From NCBI RefSeq assembly GCF_009796745.1, contig NZ_CP047024.1, positions 682,001 through 746,000 on the forward strand: a DNA stretch of 64,000 nt, given 5' to 3'. This stretch comes from Paraglaciecola sp. L1A13. Its GTDB lineage: Bacteria > Pseudomonadota > Gammaproteobacteria > Enterobacterales > Alteromonadaceae. Position numbers and translations under genes: made by a program. Of the stretch, positions 1-9,181 are shown in pieces. Below the pieces are notes generated by a model that ran no database searches, was not told the DNA's origin, and worked only from the letters and a program-made list of their open reading frames with translations. The first letter of the stretch is position 1. Each line of letters opens with the position of its first letter.

Positions 1-2
1 CT

Positions 3-1697
3 GTTTCTGATGATCATCTTCCCGCGTCAATTGATCCAACCTTAAAGCAAGTTTATGCCGTTCGGGGTATAACAACCGAGCAACAACTAGAACGCAGCGC
101 TAAAGCCCTTTTACATTACAAAGATATGTCGGGGATTGATCAGGCTGTATCTATTTTAGCCACTGCATTAGCTGAAGGTAAACGCATTATTATTGTGGGT
201 GATTTTGATGCAGATGGTGCAACCAGTACGGCATTGAGCATGTTAGCATTGGGTATGATGGGCAGCAAAAATCACGATTATCTGGTACCAAATCGGTTTG
301 ATTTTGGTTACGGACTAAGCCCAGAAATTGTTAATGTTGCCTATGAGCAAGGTGCTCAGGTGATCATGACGGTAGATAACGGCATTGCCTGCTTTGCTGG
401 CGTAGAGCGAGCTAAAGAGCTAGGGATTACCGTGCTGGTAACCGATCATCACTTAGCCGCAGAATCGTTACCGATTGCAGATGCCATTGTTAACCCCAAT
501 CAACCGAATTGCGCGTTTATGTCCAAAAATTTGGCTGGTGTGGGCGTCGCTTTTTATCTGATGTTAGCGCTTAGGGCACATTTGCGCCAAATTAACTGGT
601 TTTCAGAGCACAATATTACTGTTCCCAATTTAGCTGAACTACTAGATATTGTTGCGCTAGGTACCGTGGCCGACGTCGTACCTTTGGACGAAAACAATCG
701 AATTTTGGTACATCAAGGGTTATTGCGAATTCGCAGTGATAAATGCCGCCCAGGTATTCAGGCTTTGATAGATGTGGCTGGACGCGATAAACGGAAAATG
801 GTCGCTTCTGATCTAGGATTTGTTATAGGACCTAGATTAAATGCAGCGGGTCGTCTGGACGATATGTCTATGGGGATCGAATGTTTGCTGACAGATTCAG
901 ACTACAAAGCTAAGCAAATTGCTGTTGAGTTGGATAGCTTGAATCGAGAACGTCGAGAAATTGAACAGTCCATGCAGCAAGAGGCAGTAGCGACATTAGA
1001 GAACTTACAATTAAGTGAAGAAAATATGCCCCATGGGCTTATTTTGTATCAGGCCGATTTTCATCAAGGCGTCATTGGTATTCTTGCTGGTCGCATTAAA
1101 GAAAAATATTTCAGACCAACGATTGCTTTCGCTCATCAAGATGATGCGATACTTAAAGGTTCTGCTCGCTCGATTCCAGGGGTGCATATTCGTGATTTAC
1201 TTGAAGAATTGAGCACTCGCTATCCTGGGATTATTATTAAGTTTGGCGGCCATGCAATGGCAGCAGGGTTAAGCATTGAGTTAGCAAAACTTACAGAATT
1301 TACCCAGCGCTTTACTCAACTTGCAGAAGAACATTTAGCAGGTCAACCTTTAGCGGGTGAGCTGATATCGGACGGTGAAATACCTGCTAGTTCCATGACC
1401 CTTAATTTTTGTCAAATACTCAAAGATGCGGGCCCATGGGGGCAAGGCTTTCCAGAGCCCTTATTTGATGGTGAGTTTGAGTTAGTGGAGCAGCGTATAG
1501 TGGGGCAAAAACACCTTAAAATGATGCTCCGGCTAACAACGGGAAAACTCATCGACGGCATTGCATTTAATGTAGATACGAATATATGGCCTAATACGCA
1601 TTGTAAGCGCGTCGAGCTAGCGTATAAACTTGATATAAATGAATTTCGTGGCCGCACGAGTTTACAGTTTTTGATAGAAGGGATAAACCCTCTCTAA
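3..1697 (+). CDS. recJ: Single-stranded-DNA-specific exonuclease RecJ (5' end outside window)
   Basis: RecJ is the 5'-3' single-strand DNA exonuclease of RecF-pathway recombination and mismatch/base excision repair. The frame is open from base 3 and gives 564 residues, so only a short N-terminal piece is missing compared with the usual length of about 575. DHH-family phosphoesterase motifs are visible: GDFDADGATST early on, then VDNG, then TDHH, with a later GGHAMAAG motif of the DHHA1 domain. These build the two-metal active site. An internal ATG at 126 should not be taken as the start, because clear RecJ sequence continues upstream of it. A small unknown gene and recO follow on the same strand. 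Confidence 0.96.
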   Translation, partial: VSDDHLPASIDPTLKQVYAVRGITTEQQLERSAKALLHYKDMSGIDQAVSILATALAEGKRIIIVGDFDADGATSTALSMLALGMMGSKNHDYLVPNRFDFGYGLSPEIVNVAYEQGAQVIMTVDNGIACFAGVERAKELGITVLVTDHHLAAESLPIADAIVNPNQPNCAFMSKNLAGVGVAFYLMLALRAHLRQINWFSEHNITVPNLAELLDIVALGTVADVVPLDENNRILVHQGLLRIRSDKCRPGIQALIDVAGRDKRKMVASDLGFVIGPRLNAAGRLDDMSMGIECLLTDSDYKAKQIAVELDSLNRERREIEQSMQQEAVATLENLQLSEENMPHGLILYQADFHQGVIGILAGRIKEKYFRPTIAFAHQDDAILKGSARSIPGVHIRDLLEELSTRYPGIIIKFGGHAMAAGLSIELAKLTEFTQRFTQLAEEHLAGQPLAGELISDGEIPASSMTLNFCQILKDAGPWGQGFPEPLFDGEFELVEQRIVGQKHLKMMLRLTTGKLIDGIAFNVDTNIWPNTHCKRVELAYKLDINEFRGRTSLQFLIEGINPL

Positions 1698-1797
1698 TAT
1701 CGTGTGTGTATAGGTGCATAGTAACGTCAAGTGGGCTACATATCGTTTTGTGTTCGCTGTGGTGCTATTATGTTTGTTCTTAGGTAAATAGGGCGCA

Positions 1798-2082
1798 ATG
1801 ATGGCAAAAAAATCGGAAATCGATAAGTTGCTTAGTAAACATGAAGAGTTGACCCATTCTGAAGACATGGACGTAGAGTCGCATGTACAACGAAAGGAAG
1901 ATCAATGGTTTGTAAACACTCTAGTAATTAAAGGCTATGACGTGCCGTTTCGTTTTCGCCGCAAAAAGCAGTACAAAAACCTCGAAGGTGCCCGGGTTAA
2001 TCTGACCTACTACGCCATTACTGAAGAAATAGCTGGATTCCCATTCGAAGCCATGAAAGTGGTCCGAATAAAAGTCTCTTAA
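1798..2082 (+). CDS. Small conserved-looking protein of unknown function between recJ and recO
   Basis: This 94-residue product is hydrophilic and rich in charged residues (K, E, R), with no signal peptide or membrane segment. The N-terminal third is acidic and probably flexible; the rest, with a basic FRFRRKK patch near the middle, could form a small beta-rich fold. Two adjacent ATG codons (1798 and 1801) are possible starts, preceded by a weak GGGCG-type ribosome site. It lies about 100 bp after recJ and 37 bp before recO, so it may be co-transcribed with DNA repair genes. I do not recognise the family and assign no function. Coding is supported by a full-length frame with normal composition and by the lack of a competing gene. 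Confidence 0.7.
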   Translation: MMAKKSEIDKLLSKHEELTHSEDMDVESHVQRKEDQWFVNTLVIKGYDVPFRFRRKKQYKNLEGARVNLTYYAITEEIAGFPFEAMKVVRIKVS

Positions 2083-2119
2083 GTACCCCTCGTTTCCCCA
2101 TGTAATTGAAGAGCGTACC

Positions 2120-2842
2120 GTGGCAGCAGAACAGTTAAATGGTTTTTTATTGCACAGGCGTGCTTATCGGGAAACCAGTTTTTTAGTCAACCTATTTACG
2201 GTGGAAAATGGCAAAGTTTCTGCGATCGTAAAAGGGGTACGTGGCAGCAAAAGCGACAAAAAAAGTTTACTACAACCTTTTCAGCCGCTGTTGATTGGTG
2301 TTTCGGGACGTTACGAGCTAAAAAACCTACAGCAAGTTGAATCAACAGGTGCCATGCTTCGATTAACTGGTCAGGCTTTGTACTGCGCACTGTATTTAAA
2401 TGAAGTGTTAAATCGCGTGTTAGCAGATGATATTCCCCATCCTGAAATATTCATTCTATATCAGCAAAGTTTGCACGCTTTGGTTGTTGAGACAAAATTT
2501 GAACCCATTTTGCGAAGTTTTGAATTAGGTCTGCTTGACGCATTAGGCTACGCCATCGACTTAGCACATGACGCTAATTCGGGGGACGCTCTCTTGTCCG
2601 AAGCTTATTATCGTATCGTTCCTGAGCTGGGGTGTGTAAATGTTGGTAATATTCGCCAATCTGGCAGCTATTCAGGGCGAAACTTATTACGTGTTGCCAG
2701 CGAACAATGGGATAAGGACAGCTTACTGGTTGCTAAAGTGATTACCAGAGTGGCGCTGTCTGAGTTACTCGGTAGCAAGCCATTAATGAGCAGAGAGTTA
2801 TTTAAACAAACCCATTTTGTCTCTAAAGGGAGAGGACATTGA
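2120..2842 (+). CDS. recO: DNA repair protein RecO
   Basis: RecO works with RecR and RecF to load RecA onto SSB-coated single-stranded DNA. The 240-residue product has the typical RecO layout: an N-terminal OB fold ([12 protein letters not shown]... VRGSKS) and a helical C-terminal domain. The bacterial zinc-finger cysteines of some RecO proteins are not evident, as is usual in gammaproteobacteria. The start is GTG at 2120. The stop codon overlaps the TTG start of pdxJ by 4 bases (2839-2842), which implies translational coupling in a recO-pdxJ-acpS operon, the order seen in many gammaproteobacteria. Confidence 0.95.
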   Translation: MAAEQLNGFLLHRRAYRETSFLVNLFTVENGKVSAIVKGVRGSKSDKKSLLQPFQPLLIGVSGRYELKNLQQVESTGAMLRLTGQALYCALYLNEVLNRVLADDIPHPEIFILYQQSLHALVVETKFEPILRSFELGLLDALGYAIDLAHDANSGDALLSEAYYRIVPELGCVNVGNIRQSGSYSGRNLLRVASEQWDKDSLLVAKVITRVALSELLGSKPLMSRELFKQTHFVSKGRGH

Positions 2843-3576
2843 AAGATATTCTGTTAGGGGTCAATATTGACCATATTGCGACATTACGCAACGCCCGCGG
2901 AACGAGTTACCCTGATCCGGTTCACGCAGCTGATATTGCCGAACGGGCCGGTGCCGATGGCATCACAGTGCATTTGCGTGAAGATCGACGACATATAAAA
3001 GACCGTGATGTGGCTTTGTTACGTCAGACTATAAATACCCGTCTCAATCTGGAAATGGCTGTTACCGACGAAATGGTAGAGATCGCACTGCAAACGCAAC
3101 CTGAATTTTGCTGTTTGGTACCAGAAAAACGTGAAGAGCTCACCACGGAAGGGGGATTGGATGTGGTCGGTAATCAACAAAAAATTGCGCACGCTTGTGA
3201 ACGTCTAGCGGCTAAGGGGATCCAAGTATCGCTGTTTATCGATGCTGATTTTGTTCAGATCGATGCAGCCGTCGCTTGCAAAGCGCCTTATATTGAAATT
3301 CATACTGGACAATATGCTGATGCGAAAACTGAAGCAGAGCAGGAAGCTGAATTAGCTAAACTAAAAATTGGTATTGAATATGCTGATTCAAAGGGATTGA
3401 AAGTGAATGCAGGACACGGATTACATTATCATAATGTAAAACCCGTCGCGGCAATTCCGCAGATTATAGAGTTAAATATCGGCCACGCAATTATTGCTCG
3501 CGCAGCATTTGAAGGTTTAGAAAAGGCGGTAGTAGATATGCGCCGCCTGATTTTAGAAGCTCGAGTTACGCAGTAA
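2839..3576 (+). CDS. pdxJ: Pyridoxine 5'-phosphate synthase PdxJ
   Basis: PdxJ condenses 1-deoxy-D-xylulose 5-phosphate with 3-amino-2-oxopropyl phosphate to make pyridoxine 5'-phosphate, the last ring-forming step of vitamin B6 synthesis. The 245-residue product is full length and starts with the family signature [16 protein letters not shown], followed by the [10 protein letters not shown] and LVPEKREE motifs of the TIM barrel. The start codon is TTG at 2839, overlapping the recO stop and preceded by GGGAGAGGA as a strong ribosome site. acpS follows 14 bp downstream in the same operon. Confidence 0.97.
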   Translation: MKDILLGVNIDHIATLRNARGTSYPDPVHAADIAERAGADGITVHLREDRRHIKDRDVALLRQTINTRLNLEMAVTDEMVEIALQTQPEFCCLVPEKREELTTEGGLDVVGNQQKIAHACERLAAKGIQVSLFIDADFVQIDAAVACKAPYIEIHTGQYADAKTEAEQEAELAKLKIGIEYADSKGLKVNAGHGLHYHNVKPVAAIPQIIELNIGHAIIARAAFEGLEKAVVDMRRLILEARVTQ

Positions 3577-3590
3577 ATCGGAGAGTCGTT

Positions 3591-3971
3591 ATGGCAGTGA
3601 TGGGTTTAGGCACAGACATAGTTGAAATAGCGCGTATAGAAAAGCTATTAACGCGCTCCAGTCGATTAGCTCAGCGAGTATTAACCGCCAGCGAGCTGGC
3701 AATATTTGATGAGCATACATTTCCTGCTCGCTATTTGGCAAAGCGTTTTGCTGCCAAGGAAGCTGCGGTCAAAGCGCTGGGAATTGGTATTGGTAATGGC
3801 ATTAGTTTTCAAGATGTTGAAGTGCATAATTTACCGTCTGGCCAGCCATTTTTACGCTTTTACGCTAAGTTTGCTCTGTTGTGTGAACAACGTAATATTA
3901 CCTCTAGTTATATCTCTATTTCTGACGAACAAAGCTACGCTGTAGCTACGGTAATTTTAGAGTCTCCTTAA
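3591..3971 (+). CDS. acpS: Holo-[acyl-carrier-protein] synthase AcpS
   Basis: AcpS transfers 4'-phosphopantetheine from coenzyme A to a serine of acyl carrier protein. The 126-residue product carries both family motifs: GLGTDIVEIARIEK near the N-terminus, with the metal-binding Asp, and RFAAKEAAVKALG, with the second metal-binding Glu. The ATG at 3591 follows a GGAGAG ribosome site. It is the last gene of the recO-pdxJ-acpS operon; a stem-loop follows at 3989-4016. Confidence 0.97.
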   Translation: MAVMGLGTDIVEIARIEKLLTRSSRLAQRVLTASELAIFDEHTFPARYLAKRFAAKEAAVKALGIGIGNGISFQDVEVHNLPSGQPFLRFYAKFALLCEQRNITSSYISISDEQSYAVATVILESP

Positions 3972-3988
3972 ATTATGGCGTAAGGCTT

Positions 3989-4016
3989 TGGTGCATCTCA
4001 CTTATAAGGTGCACCA
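3989..4016 (+). terminator. Stem-loop after acpS, possible transcript end
   Basis: An inverted repeat pairs TGGTGCA (3989-3995) with TGCACCA (4010-4016), with two further base pairs after one internal mismatch. There is no T-run behind it, so intrinsic termination is uncertain; it could equally be a 3'-end stabilising hairpin. Confidence 0.35.
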
Positions 4017-4245
4017 TATGTGCAGTATTTACATTAATAGATGGATATTTTTGCTAGAATAAGCGCTTATCATTGGTAAATTTCAATTGCGTATCTTAAC
4101 GACTCTGGCGAATGTCACTCGCTAGCCATAAATAACCAAAGACTTGGTCTTTTAGATCAAGTTGGCGCGTATACTGTATATATTTACCATTTTTCAGCCT
4201 AGGCACATGCGTGGGTGTTAACGCTATTTAGTACAAGGATACGTT

Positions 4246-6408
4246 ATGGTTGCTATCCGCAAAGTTCATGAATCAAAACGGCCTCCCTTCGATGAGTGGC
4301 TAGATTCTTTGTCGCTCTCTGATGAATGTAAACATAAGCTACGAGTGGTGTCTGATACGCCTGAAATACTCTTAGTCGGTCAGGAAATGGTAGAGATTCT
4401 GCATGAACTACACATGGATGACGAAACCCTTCAAGCCTCTATGGTTTATCCCTATTGCCAGACGCATGAATTAACCGAAGAACAAATTGAAGAGCAGTTT
4501 GGGGTAGGTATTCAAAAGCTTATCACTGGCGTTAGACGTATGGACGCAATTAAGTCTTTGCACACCCGAGCAAACAGTGCCCGTAAGAATGACGAAGAAC
4601 AGATAGATAATGTTCGCCGTATGTTACTGGCCATGGTTGAGGATGTGCGTGCGGTGGTTATAAAGTTAGCTGAGCGCATTTGCGCTTTGCAGCAGGTCAA
4701 ATACCAAGACGAAGAAACTCGAGTCTTAGTTGCACGCGAATGTGCAAACATATATGCCCCCTTGGCTAATCGCTTGGGGATTGGGCAGCTTAAATGGGAG
4801 TTAGAAGATCTCTCCTTTCGGTATTTACGCCCAGAGACCTACATGCAAATCGCTAATTTATTAGATGAAAAACGCACTGTTCGCCAACAATATATCGAAG
4901 ATTTCGTACAAGAATTACAAGCTGCTTTAGACGCTCAAAATATCAAAGCTAAGGTTTACGGACGTCCTAAGCATATTTACAGCATCTGGAAAAAAATGCA
5001 GAAGAAGCATTTAAGCTTCGAGCAATTGTTTGATATTCGGGCTGTACGCATTATCGCCGATCGCTTGCAAGACTGTTACGGTGCACTTGGCGTAGTGCAT
5101 TCGAATTGGCAACATATTCCGCGGGAATTTGACGATTATATTGCGACCCCCAAACCTAATGGTTACCAGTCAATACATACGGTGGCCTTAGGTAAAGAAA
5201 ATAAAACGATTGAAATTCAGATTCGAACTGCTCAAATGCATCAAGACGCGGAGCTGGGTGTTGCGGCTCATTGGCGCTACAAAGAAGGAACAAGCAGCAG
5301 TCGTTCAGGCTATGAAGAGCGCATTAATTGGCTACGTAAAATCTTGCTATGGCAAGAAGAAGTCGCTGAGTCGGGCGATTTGGTTGAAGAACTTCGCAGT
5401 CAGGTATTTGATGATAGGGTTTATGTATTCACTCCCAAAGGGGATGTGGTAGATCTGCCGCTGGGCTCGACGCCACTGGATTTTGCATACTACATTCATA
5501 GCAATGTAGGGCATCGCTGTATTGGTGCAAAAGTCGGCGGACGCATAGTGCCTTTTACCTATGAGCTACGAACTGGCGACCAAGTTGACGTCTTAACGGG
5601 CAAAGAGCTAAATCCGAGCCGTGACTGGATGCATCCAGGCTTAGGATATGTGCATTCATCTCGAGCGCGGGCCAAAATTCACACCTATTTTAAAAAGCAA
5701 GACCGAGATAAAAACTTAACCGCGGGTAAAGAGATTTTTGAACGCGAATTGCAAAAAGCAGGTATCGAAAATAAGGATATTTCTGCAGCGTGTTCTCGTT
5801 ACAACATGAATACAGCAGATGATTTATACGCTGCAATCGGCGGTGGTGATATTCGACTTATGCAGGTCGTAAACTATTTGTTGCAGCTTCGCGAACCACC
5901 ATCAGAAATTGATCCAAGAATAAAGCCTAAAAAACCGCAATCCGATAAATTTAAGAAAGATACTGTGGTGGTCGAAGGGGTGGGCAATCTTATGACCCAA
6001 ATTGCAGGTTGTTGCCAGCCGTTACCCGGAGAACCTATCCAGGGGTATATCACTCAAGGACGTGGGGTCAGCGTGCATCGAGAAGATTGCGATCAGTTAA
6101 GTAATTTATTGGATCAGCATCCTGAGCGCGAAATTGACGTGGATTGGGCTAGTAATATCAGCGCATCATTTCAAACTTACGTACAAGTTTTTTGCAGTGA
6201 TAGAGACGGCTTGTTGCGAGATATCACCACTGTTTTAGCCAATGAAAAAATCGGTTTACTTGGGGTTAACAGTGCCAGTGACGTCAAATCGGGTTTAGCG
6301 CGTATATCATTGCGTTTAGAGGTTAAAGATTTAGTCGGTTTGTCCCGCGTTATGACACGTATTGAAGGGATAAAAGGCGTTGAGATGGTGCAAAGAACAG
6401 ACAATTAA
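4246..6408 (+). CDS. relA: GTP pyrophosphokinase RelA, (p)ppGpp synthetase I
   Basis: RelA binds stalled ribosomes and makes (p)ppGpp from GTP/GDP and ATP during amino-acid starvation. The 720-residue product has the RSH layout: an N-terminal pseudo-hydrolase domain, the synthetase domain (GRPKHIYSIWKKM and EFDDYIATPKPNGYQSIHT), a TGS domain (VYVFTPKGDVVDLP), a zinc-finger/CC region (AGCCQPLPGE) and a C-terminal ACT domain. The hydrolase HD pair is lost: the region reads YCQTHELTEEQ, as expected for RelA rather than SpoT. The ATG at 4246 follows AAGGA. mazG starts 2 bp after the stop, giving a relA-mazG unit without mazEF. Confidence 0.97.
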   Translation: MVAIRKVHESKRPPFDEWLDSLSLSDECKHKLRVVSDTPEILLVGQEMVEILHELHMDDETLQASMVYPYCQTHELTEEQIEEQFGVGIQKLITGVRRMDAIKSLHTRANSARKNDEEQIDNVRRMLLAMVEDVRAVVIKLAERICALQQVKYQDEETRVLVARECANIYAPLANRLGIGQLKWELEDLSFRYLRPETYMQIANLLDEKRTVRQQYIEDFVQELQAALDAQNIKAKVYGRPKHIYSIWKKMQKKHLSFEQLFDIRAVRIIADRLQDCYGALGVVHSNWQHIPREFDDYIATPKPNGYQSIHTVALGKENKTIEIQIRTAQMHQDAELGVAAHWRYKEGTSSSRSGYEERINWLRKILLWQEEVAESGDLVEELRSQVFDDRVYVFTPKGDVVDLPLGSTPLDFAYYIHSNVGHRCIGAKVGGRIVPFTYELRTGDQVDVLTGKELNPSRDWMHPGLGYVHSSRARAKIHTYFKKQDRDKNLTAGKEIFERELQKAGIENKDISAACSRYNMNTADDLYAAIGGGDIRLMQVVNYLLQLREPPSEIDPRIKPKKPQSDKFKKDTVVVEGVGNLMTQIAGCCQPLPGEPIQGYITQGRGVSVHREDCDQLSNLLDQHPEREIDVDWASNISASFQTYVQVFCSDRDGLLRDITTVLANEKIGLLGVNSASDVKSGLARISLRLEVKDLVGLSRVMTRIEGIKGVEMVQRTDN

Positions 6409-6410
6409 TA

Positions 6411-7265
6411 ATGGCAGATTCAATTTTGGAAAATCGATTGGCACAGCAGGATACTAAGAGCAGCACACAAGAAACTGCGCTAGACGAGTTACTTAACATT
6501 ATGCGCCAGTTAAGAGATCCGGTTTCTGGGTGCGAATGGGACAAACAGCAGACATTCGCAAGTGTTGCGCCTTATACCATTGAGGAAGCATACGAAGTTG
6601 CTGACGCTATTGATAAAGGGGATATGGAACATATCCGCGATGAGTTGGGCGACCTGCTATTTCAAGTGGTGTTCTACGCACAAATTGCACAAGAGCAAGG
6701 TGAGTTTACGTTTGATGATGTTGCTAAAGGCATTGCAGATAAGATGCGCCGACGTCACCCCCATATATTTGCCGGACCTGATGGCAAAAAAATACCTGTT
6801 CAAAAAGGGCAATGGGAGCAGATAAAAAACCAAGAGCGTATTGATGCGGGTAAAACGGAAGATAACAGTTTATTAGCAAACGTACCTACTGGGATGTCAC
6901 CATTGCTCAGAGCACAAAAATTGCAGCAAAAATGTGCCAAGGTTGGCTTTGATTGGCCGGAGCTCGCTCCCGTGCTAGATAAATTGCAAGAAGAAATAGT
7001 TGAAGTGCTGGACGAAGTGAACGCGCCTATTCCCGATCAATGTGCAATTGAAGACGAAATTGGCGATGTGTTGTTTTCGGTGGTCAATTTGGCTCGTCAT
7101 GTGAATGTTGATGCACAAACGGCATTACGCAAAGCGTCTAATAAGTTTGAGAAGCGCTTTAGACAGGTAGAATTAATTGCTAACCAACAAGGGCGAGCAA
7201 TAATTGAGACCCCATTGACCGAACTCGAAGTATTTTGGCAACAGGCGAAAGAACTTTCTAGTTAA
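6411..7265 (+). CDS. mazG: Nucleoside triphosphate pyrophosphohydrolase MazG
   Basis: MazG hydrolyses NTPs to NMP and pyrophosphate; in E. coli it lowers (p)ppGpp and limits damage under starvation. The 284-residue product has two tandem MazG domains: the first with CEWDKQQTF and EEAYEVADAI, plus EHIRDELGDLLFQVV, and the second with EEIVEVLDEV and DEIGDVLFSVVNLARH. The E-x2-E and E-x2-D magnesium-binding patterns are intact. The start lies 2 bp after the relA stop, so translation is probably coupled. The pairing with relA fits its known role in the stringent response. Confidence 0.95.
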   Translation: MADSILENRLAQQDTKSSTQETALDELLNIMRQLRDPVSGCEWDKQQTFASVAPYTIEEAYEVADAIDKGDMEHIRDELGDLLFQVVFYAQIAQEQGEFTFDDVAKGIADKMRRRHPHIFAGPDGKKIPVQKGQWEQIKNQERIDAGKTEDNSLLANVPTGMSPLLRAQKLQQKCAKVGFDWPELAPVLDKLQEEIVEVLDEVNAPIPDQCAIEDEIGDVLFSVVNLARHVNVDAQTALRKASNKFEKRFRQVELIANQQGRAIIETPLTELEVFWQQAKELSS

Positions 7266-7415
7266 TCTGTTGCCTCAACAATAAGAACGATAAATTTGTC
7301 GTTGCTTGTTACAAAGTTTGATTTCACTTTCTTAGGATCACGTGTAGATTGAAAATAGTTGTTAATTCGATTTACATACTAAAGAGGTACAGCGTTTTAT
7401 TACTCGCGATACGTT

Positions 7416-7718
7416 ATGAATAAATTACTGGTTTTAATATTTCCATTGTTGTTTTCGTTACTCAGTTTTGAGGGACGAACTACGACTAATGGTAAAGTAA
7501 ATATTGAACGAAATGCAGTTTTATCAGATGTATTAGATTCTCAATCATTGCAGGTATCCGAAGAAGCTGATAACCGTGATGAAGACTTCTATGTTGGCTT
7601 TAAATTCCCAACGTTATTGATGCCGGGTAGTAAAAACTATTATTTTACGAGTGTTCAACCTTCTTTCCGCCAGATTTATGATTTAGGGACCATTCGCGCC
7701 CCACCTTCTATTAGTTAA
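7416..7718 (+). CDS. Small secreted or membrane-anchored protein of unknown function
   Basis: The 100-residue product starts with a short hydrophobic segment (LLVLIFPLLFSLLSF) behind one lysine, consistent with a signal peptide or single membrane anchor. The remainder is acidic in the middle (EEADNRDEDFY) and ends with aromatic residues. No cysteine lipobox is present. The ribosome site before the ATG at 7416 is weak. It sits alone between mazG and the CBS-domain gene. I do not recognise it; coding is supported only by the signal-like N-terminus and plausible codon use. Confidence 0.5.
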   Translation: MNKLLVLIFPLLFSLLSFEGRTTTNGKVNIERNAVLSDVLDSQSLQVSEEADNRDEDFYVGFKFPTLLMPGSKNYYFTSVQPSFRQIYDLGTIRAPPSIS

Positions 7719-7787
7719 TTTATCAAGCAATTGGATCACACATAGCATTTACGCAATGGTGAAAAAAATTAATTAAATAAAAGTTTC

Positions 7788-7807
7788 CACTTTGGTTGAC
7801 CAAAGTG
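7788..7807. promoter_or_regulatory. Near-perfect 20-bp palindrome just before the CBS gene ribosome site
   Basis: CACTTTGGT (7788-7796) and ACCAAAGTG (7799-7807) are exact inverted repeats separated by TG. The site ends 8 bp before the AGGAAG ribosome site of the gene at 7828. It could be an operator or a short mRNA hairpin affecting translation. Confidence 0.45.
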
Positions 7808-7827
7808 AGGATTTAGGAAGAAAAATC

Positions 7828-8415
7828 ATGAGAAATATAGCCCTTTACGAACTAAACCAATTAGATGAATTAGCTTGGCCTGAAACCTATCAAGGGATTA
7901 CGCTAGATTCGCCAGCAATGTCTGTATTTACTGATTTCAAAAAATCAAAACCTATTGTTATTCAAGCAGATACACCAATTAATGAAGTTGAGCAGCGAAT
8001 GATCGAGGAAAAGGTACGTCTAAAAATCGTACTCGACAGCAGCCAAAAATTCATCGGAGTTATTAGTTTAGATGATCTAAACGACCAAGAAAAAATAAAG
8101 CGCATTGCCTCTGGTATTGAACGAACAGATTTGTGTGTTCGTCATTTTATGCGCACAAAAGAGGAACTGAAGGTTATCCTCTTTAGAGAGCTCAAGCGTT
8201 CTAAAATCGGCGATGTGGTAGAAATGTTAAGAGCCAATGGTTTGCAACATTGCTTAGTCGTAGACAGCGAGGTTCATCAAATTCGTGGGATTGTATCCGC
8301 GAGTGACTTAGCCAAAGGCTTAGGCATTGCCATGAATTTAAGTGTTAGCCCAACCTTCTTCGATATTTTCAATGAAGTCTATAGCGAAGCTCCTCTTTTT
8401 AAGGCTTATGGTTAA
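7828..8415 (+). CDS. CBS-domain-pair protein
   Basis: The 195-residue product looks like a stand-alone CBS pair (Bateman module): a first CBS unit around VIQADTPINEVEQRM... KFIGVISLDDL and a second around KIGDVVEMLRANGLQHCLVVD... IRGIVSASDLAKGLG. Such modules usually bind adenosine nucleotides and regulate a partner; no enzymatic domain is attached. I chose ATG at 7828 because AGGAAG lies 7 bp upstream (7815-7820); the frame also extends to a TTG at 7792, but that start would lie inside the palindrome at 7788-7807. The partner is unknown. The gene is probably monocistronic, with a stem-loop behind it. Confidence 0.85.
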   Translation: MRNIALYELNQLDELAWPETYQGITLDSPAMSVFTDFKKSKPIVIQADTPINEVEQRMIEEKVRLKIVLDSSQKFIGVISLDDLNDQEKIKRIASGIERTDLCVRHFMRTKEELKVILFRELKRSKIGDVVEMLRANGLQHCLVVDSEVHQIRGIVSASDLAKGLGIAMNLSVSPTFFDIFNEVYSEAPLFKAYG

Positions 8416-8445
8416 GGCAACTTAATTTCGACGGCCATTAATAGG

Positions 8446-8479
8446 TGAGGGAGATTTGTTTTTTTGCAAATTTCCCTCA
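8446..8479 (+). terminator. Long stem-loop after the CBS gene
   Basis: A 13-bp stem pairs 8446-8458 with 8467-8479 (GAGGGAGATTTG against CAAATTTCCCTC, with one G-T wobble), around an 8-nt T-rich loop. There is no T-run after it, so it may terminate weakly or protect the 3' end of the CBS transcript. Confidence 0.45.
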
Positions 8480-8573
8480 TACCAACACAAAAAATCTAGT
8501 CTTAACACTCCTCTGTGACCGAAATTAGACACCAGATCGCACAATTTCTACTCGCGTTTAGTGAAAACATCTG

Positions 8574-8579
8574 TATAAT
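8574..8579 (+). promoter_or_regulatory. -10 element of the probable rplM-rpsI promoter
   Basis: A perfect TATAAT is present about 160 bp upstream of rplM and is followed by the GC-rich stretch CGCGCCC, a discriminator-like sequence typical of ribosomal protein promoters under stringent control. No good -35 is present at 16-18 bp. Confidence 0.55.
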
Positions 8580-8600
8580 TCGCGCCCTGCCCAGTTACAC

Positions 8601-8617
8601 CTACTTTGGGAAAGTAG
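8601..8617 (+). promoter_or_regulatory. Hairpin in the rplM leader, candidate L13 autoregulatory element
   Basis: CTACTTT (8601-8607) pairs exactly with AAAGTAG (8611-8617) around a 3-nt loop. It would lie near the 5' end of a leader of about 155 nt before rplM. L13 is known to repress its own operon through the leader in E. coli; equivalence here is inference. Confidence 0.35.
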
Positions 8618-8740
8618 AAGAATCATACGACTCGAAGGGGTCAGTGTATTGGTTTTAAGCGGTTTTTGGGGTTTTAAACTCAGGTTTGAAATAACAGAAA
8701 CAACGTAACATTTAGACATAAATTTTTTGGGTAATATTAG

Positions 8741-9169
8741 ATGAAAACTTTTGTTGCAAAGCCAGAAACGGTAAAACGTGAATGGTATGTGGTAGACGCC
8801 GCAGACAAAACACTTGGTCGTTTAGCGACTGAAATTGCTAGCCGTTTACGCGGAAAGCATAAGCCTGAGTACACACCTCACGTGGACACAGGGGATTACA
8901 TTGTTGTGATCAACGCAGAGAAAGTAACAGTTACCGGCAACAAAGCTAAAGGTAAAATGTACTACTCTCACTCAGGTTACCCAGGCGGTCTTAAAGAGAC
9001 TAACTTCGAGAAGTTACAAGCCCACAAACCAGAGATGATCATTGAAAAAGCGGTTAAAGGTATGTTGCCAAAAGGTCCTCTTGGGCGCGATATGTTCCGC
9101 AAAATGAAGGTCTTCGCTGGTCCTGAGCACAAGCACGCTGCTCAACAGCCTCAAGTCTTAGACATTTAA
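8741..9169 (+). CDS. rplM: 50S ribosomal protein L13
   Basis: L13 is an early-assembly protein of the large ribosomal subunit. The 142-residue product has the full family length and signature stretches: [15 protein letters not shown] at the N-terminus, [11 protein letters not shown], and [10 protein letters not shown] towards the C-terminus. The ATG at 8741 is preceded by a long leader with a TATAAT element (8574-8579) and a small hairpin. rpsI follows 12 bp downstream, the universal rplM-rpsI pair. Confidence 0.99.
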   Translation: MKTFVAKPETVKREWYVVDAADKTLGRLATEIASRLRGKHKPEYTPHVDTGDYIVVINAEKVTVTGNKAKGKMYYSHSGYPGGLKETNFEKLQAHKPEMIIEKAVKGMLPKGPLGRDMFRKMKVFAGPEHKHAAQQPQVLDI

Positions 9170-9181
9170 GGAACATAGAAA

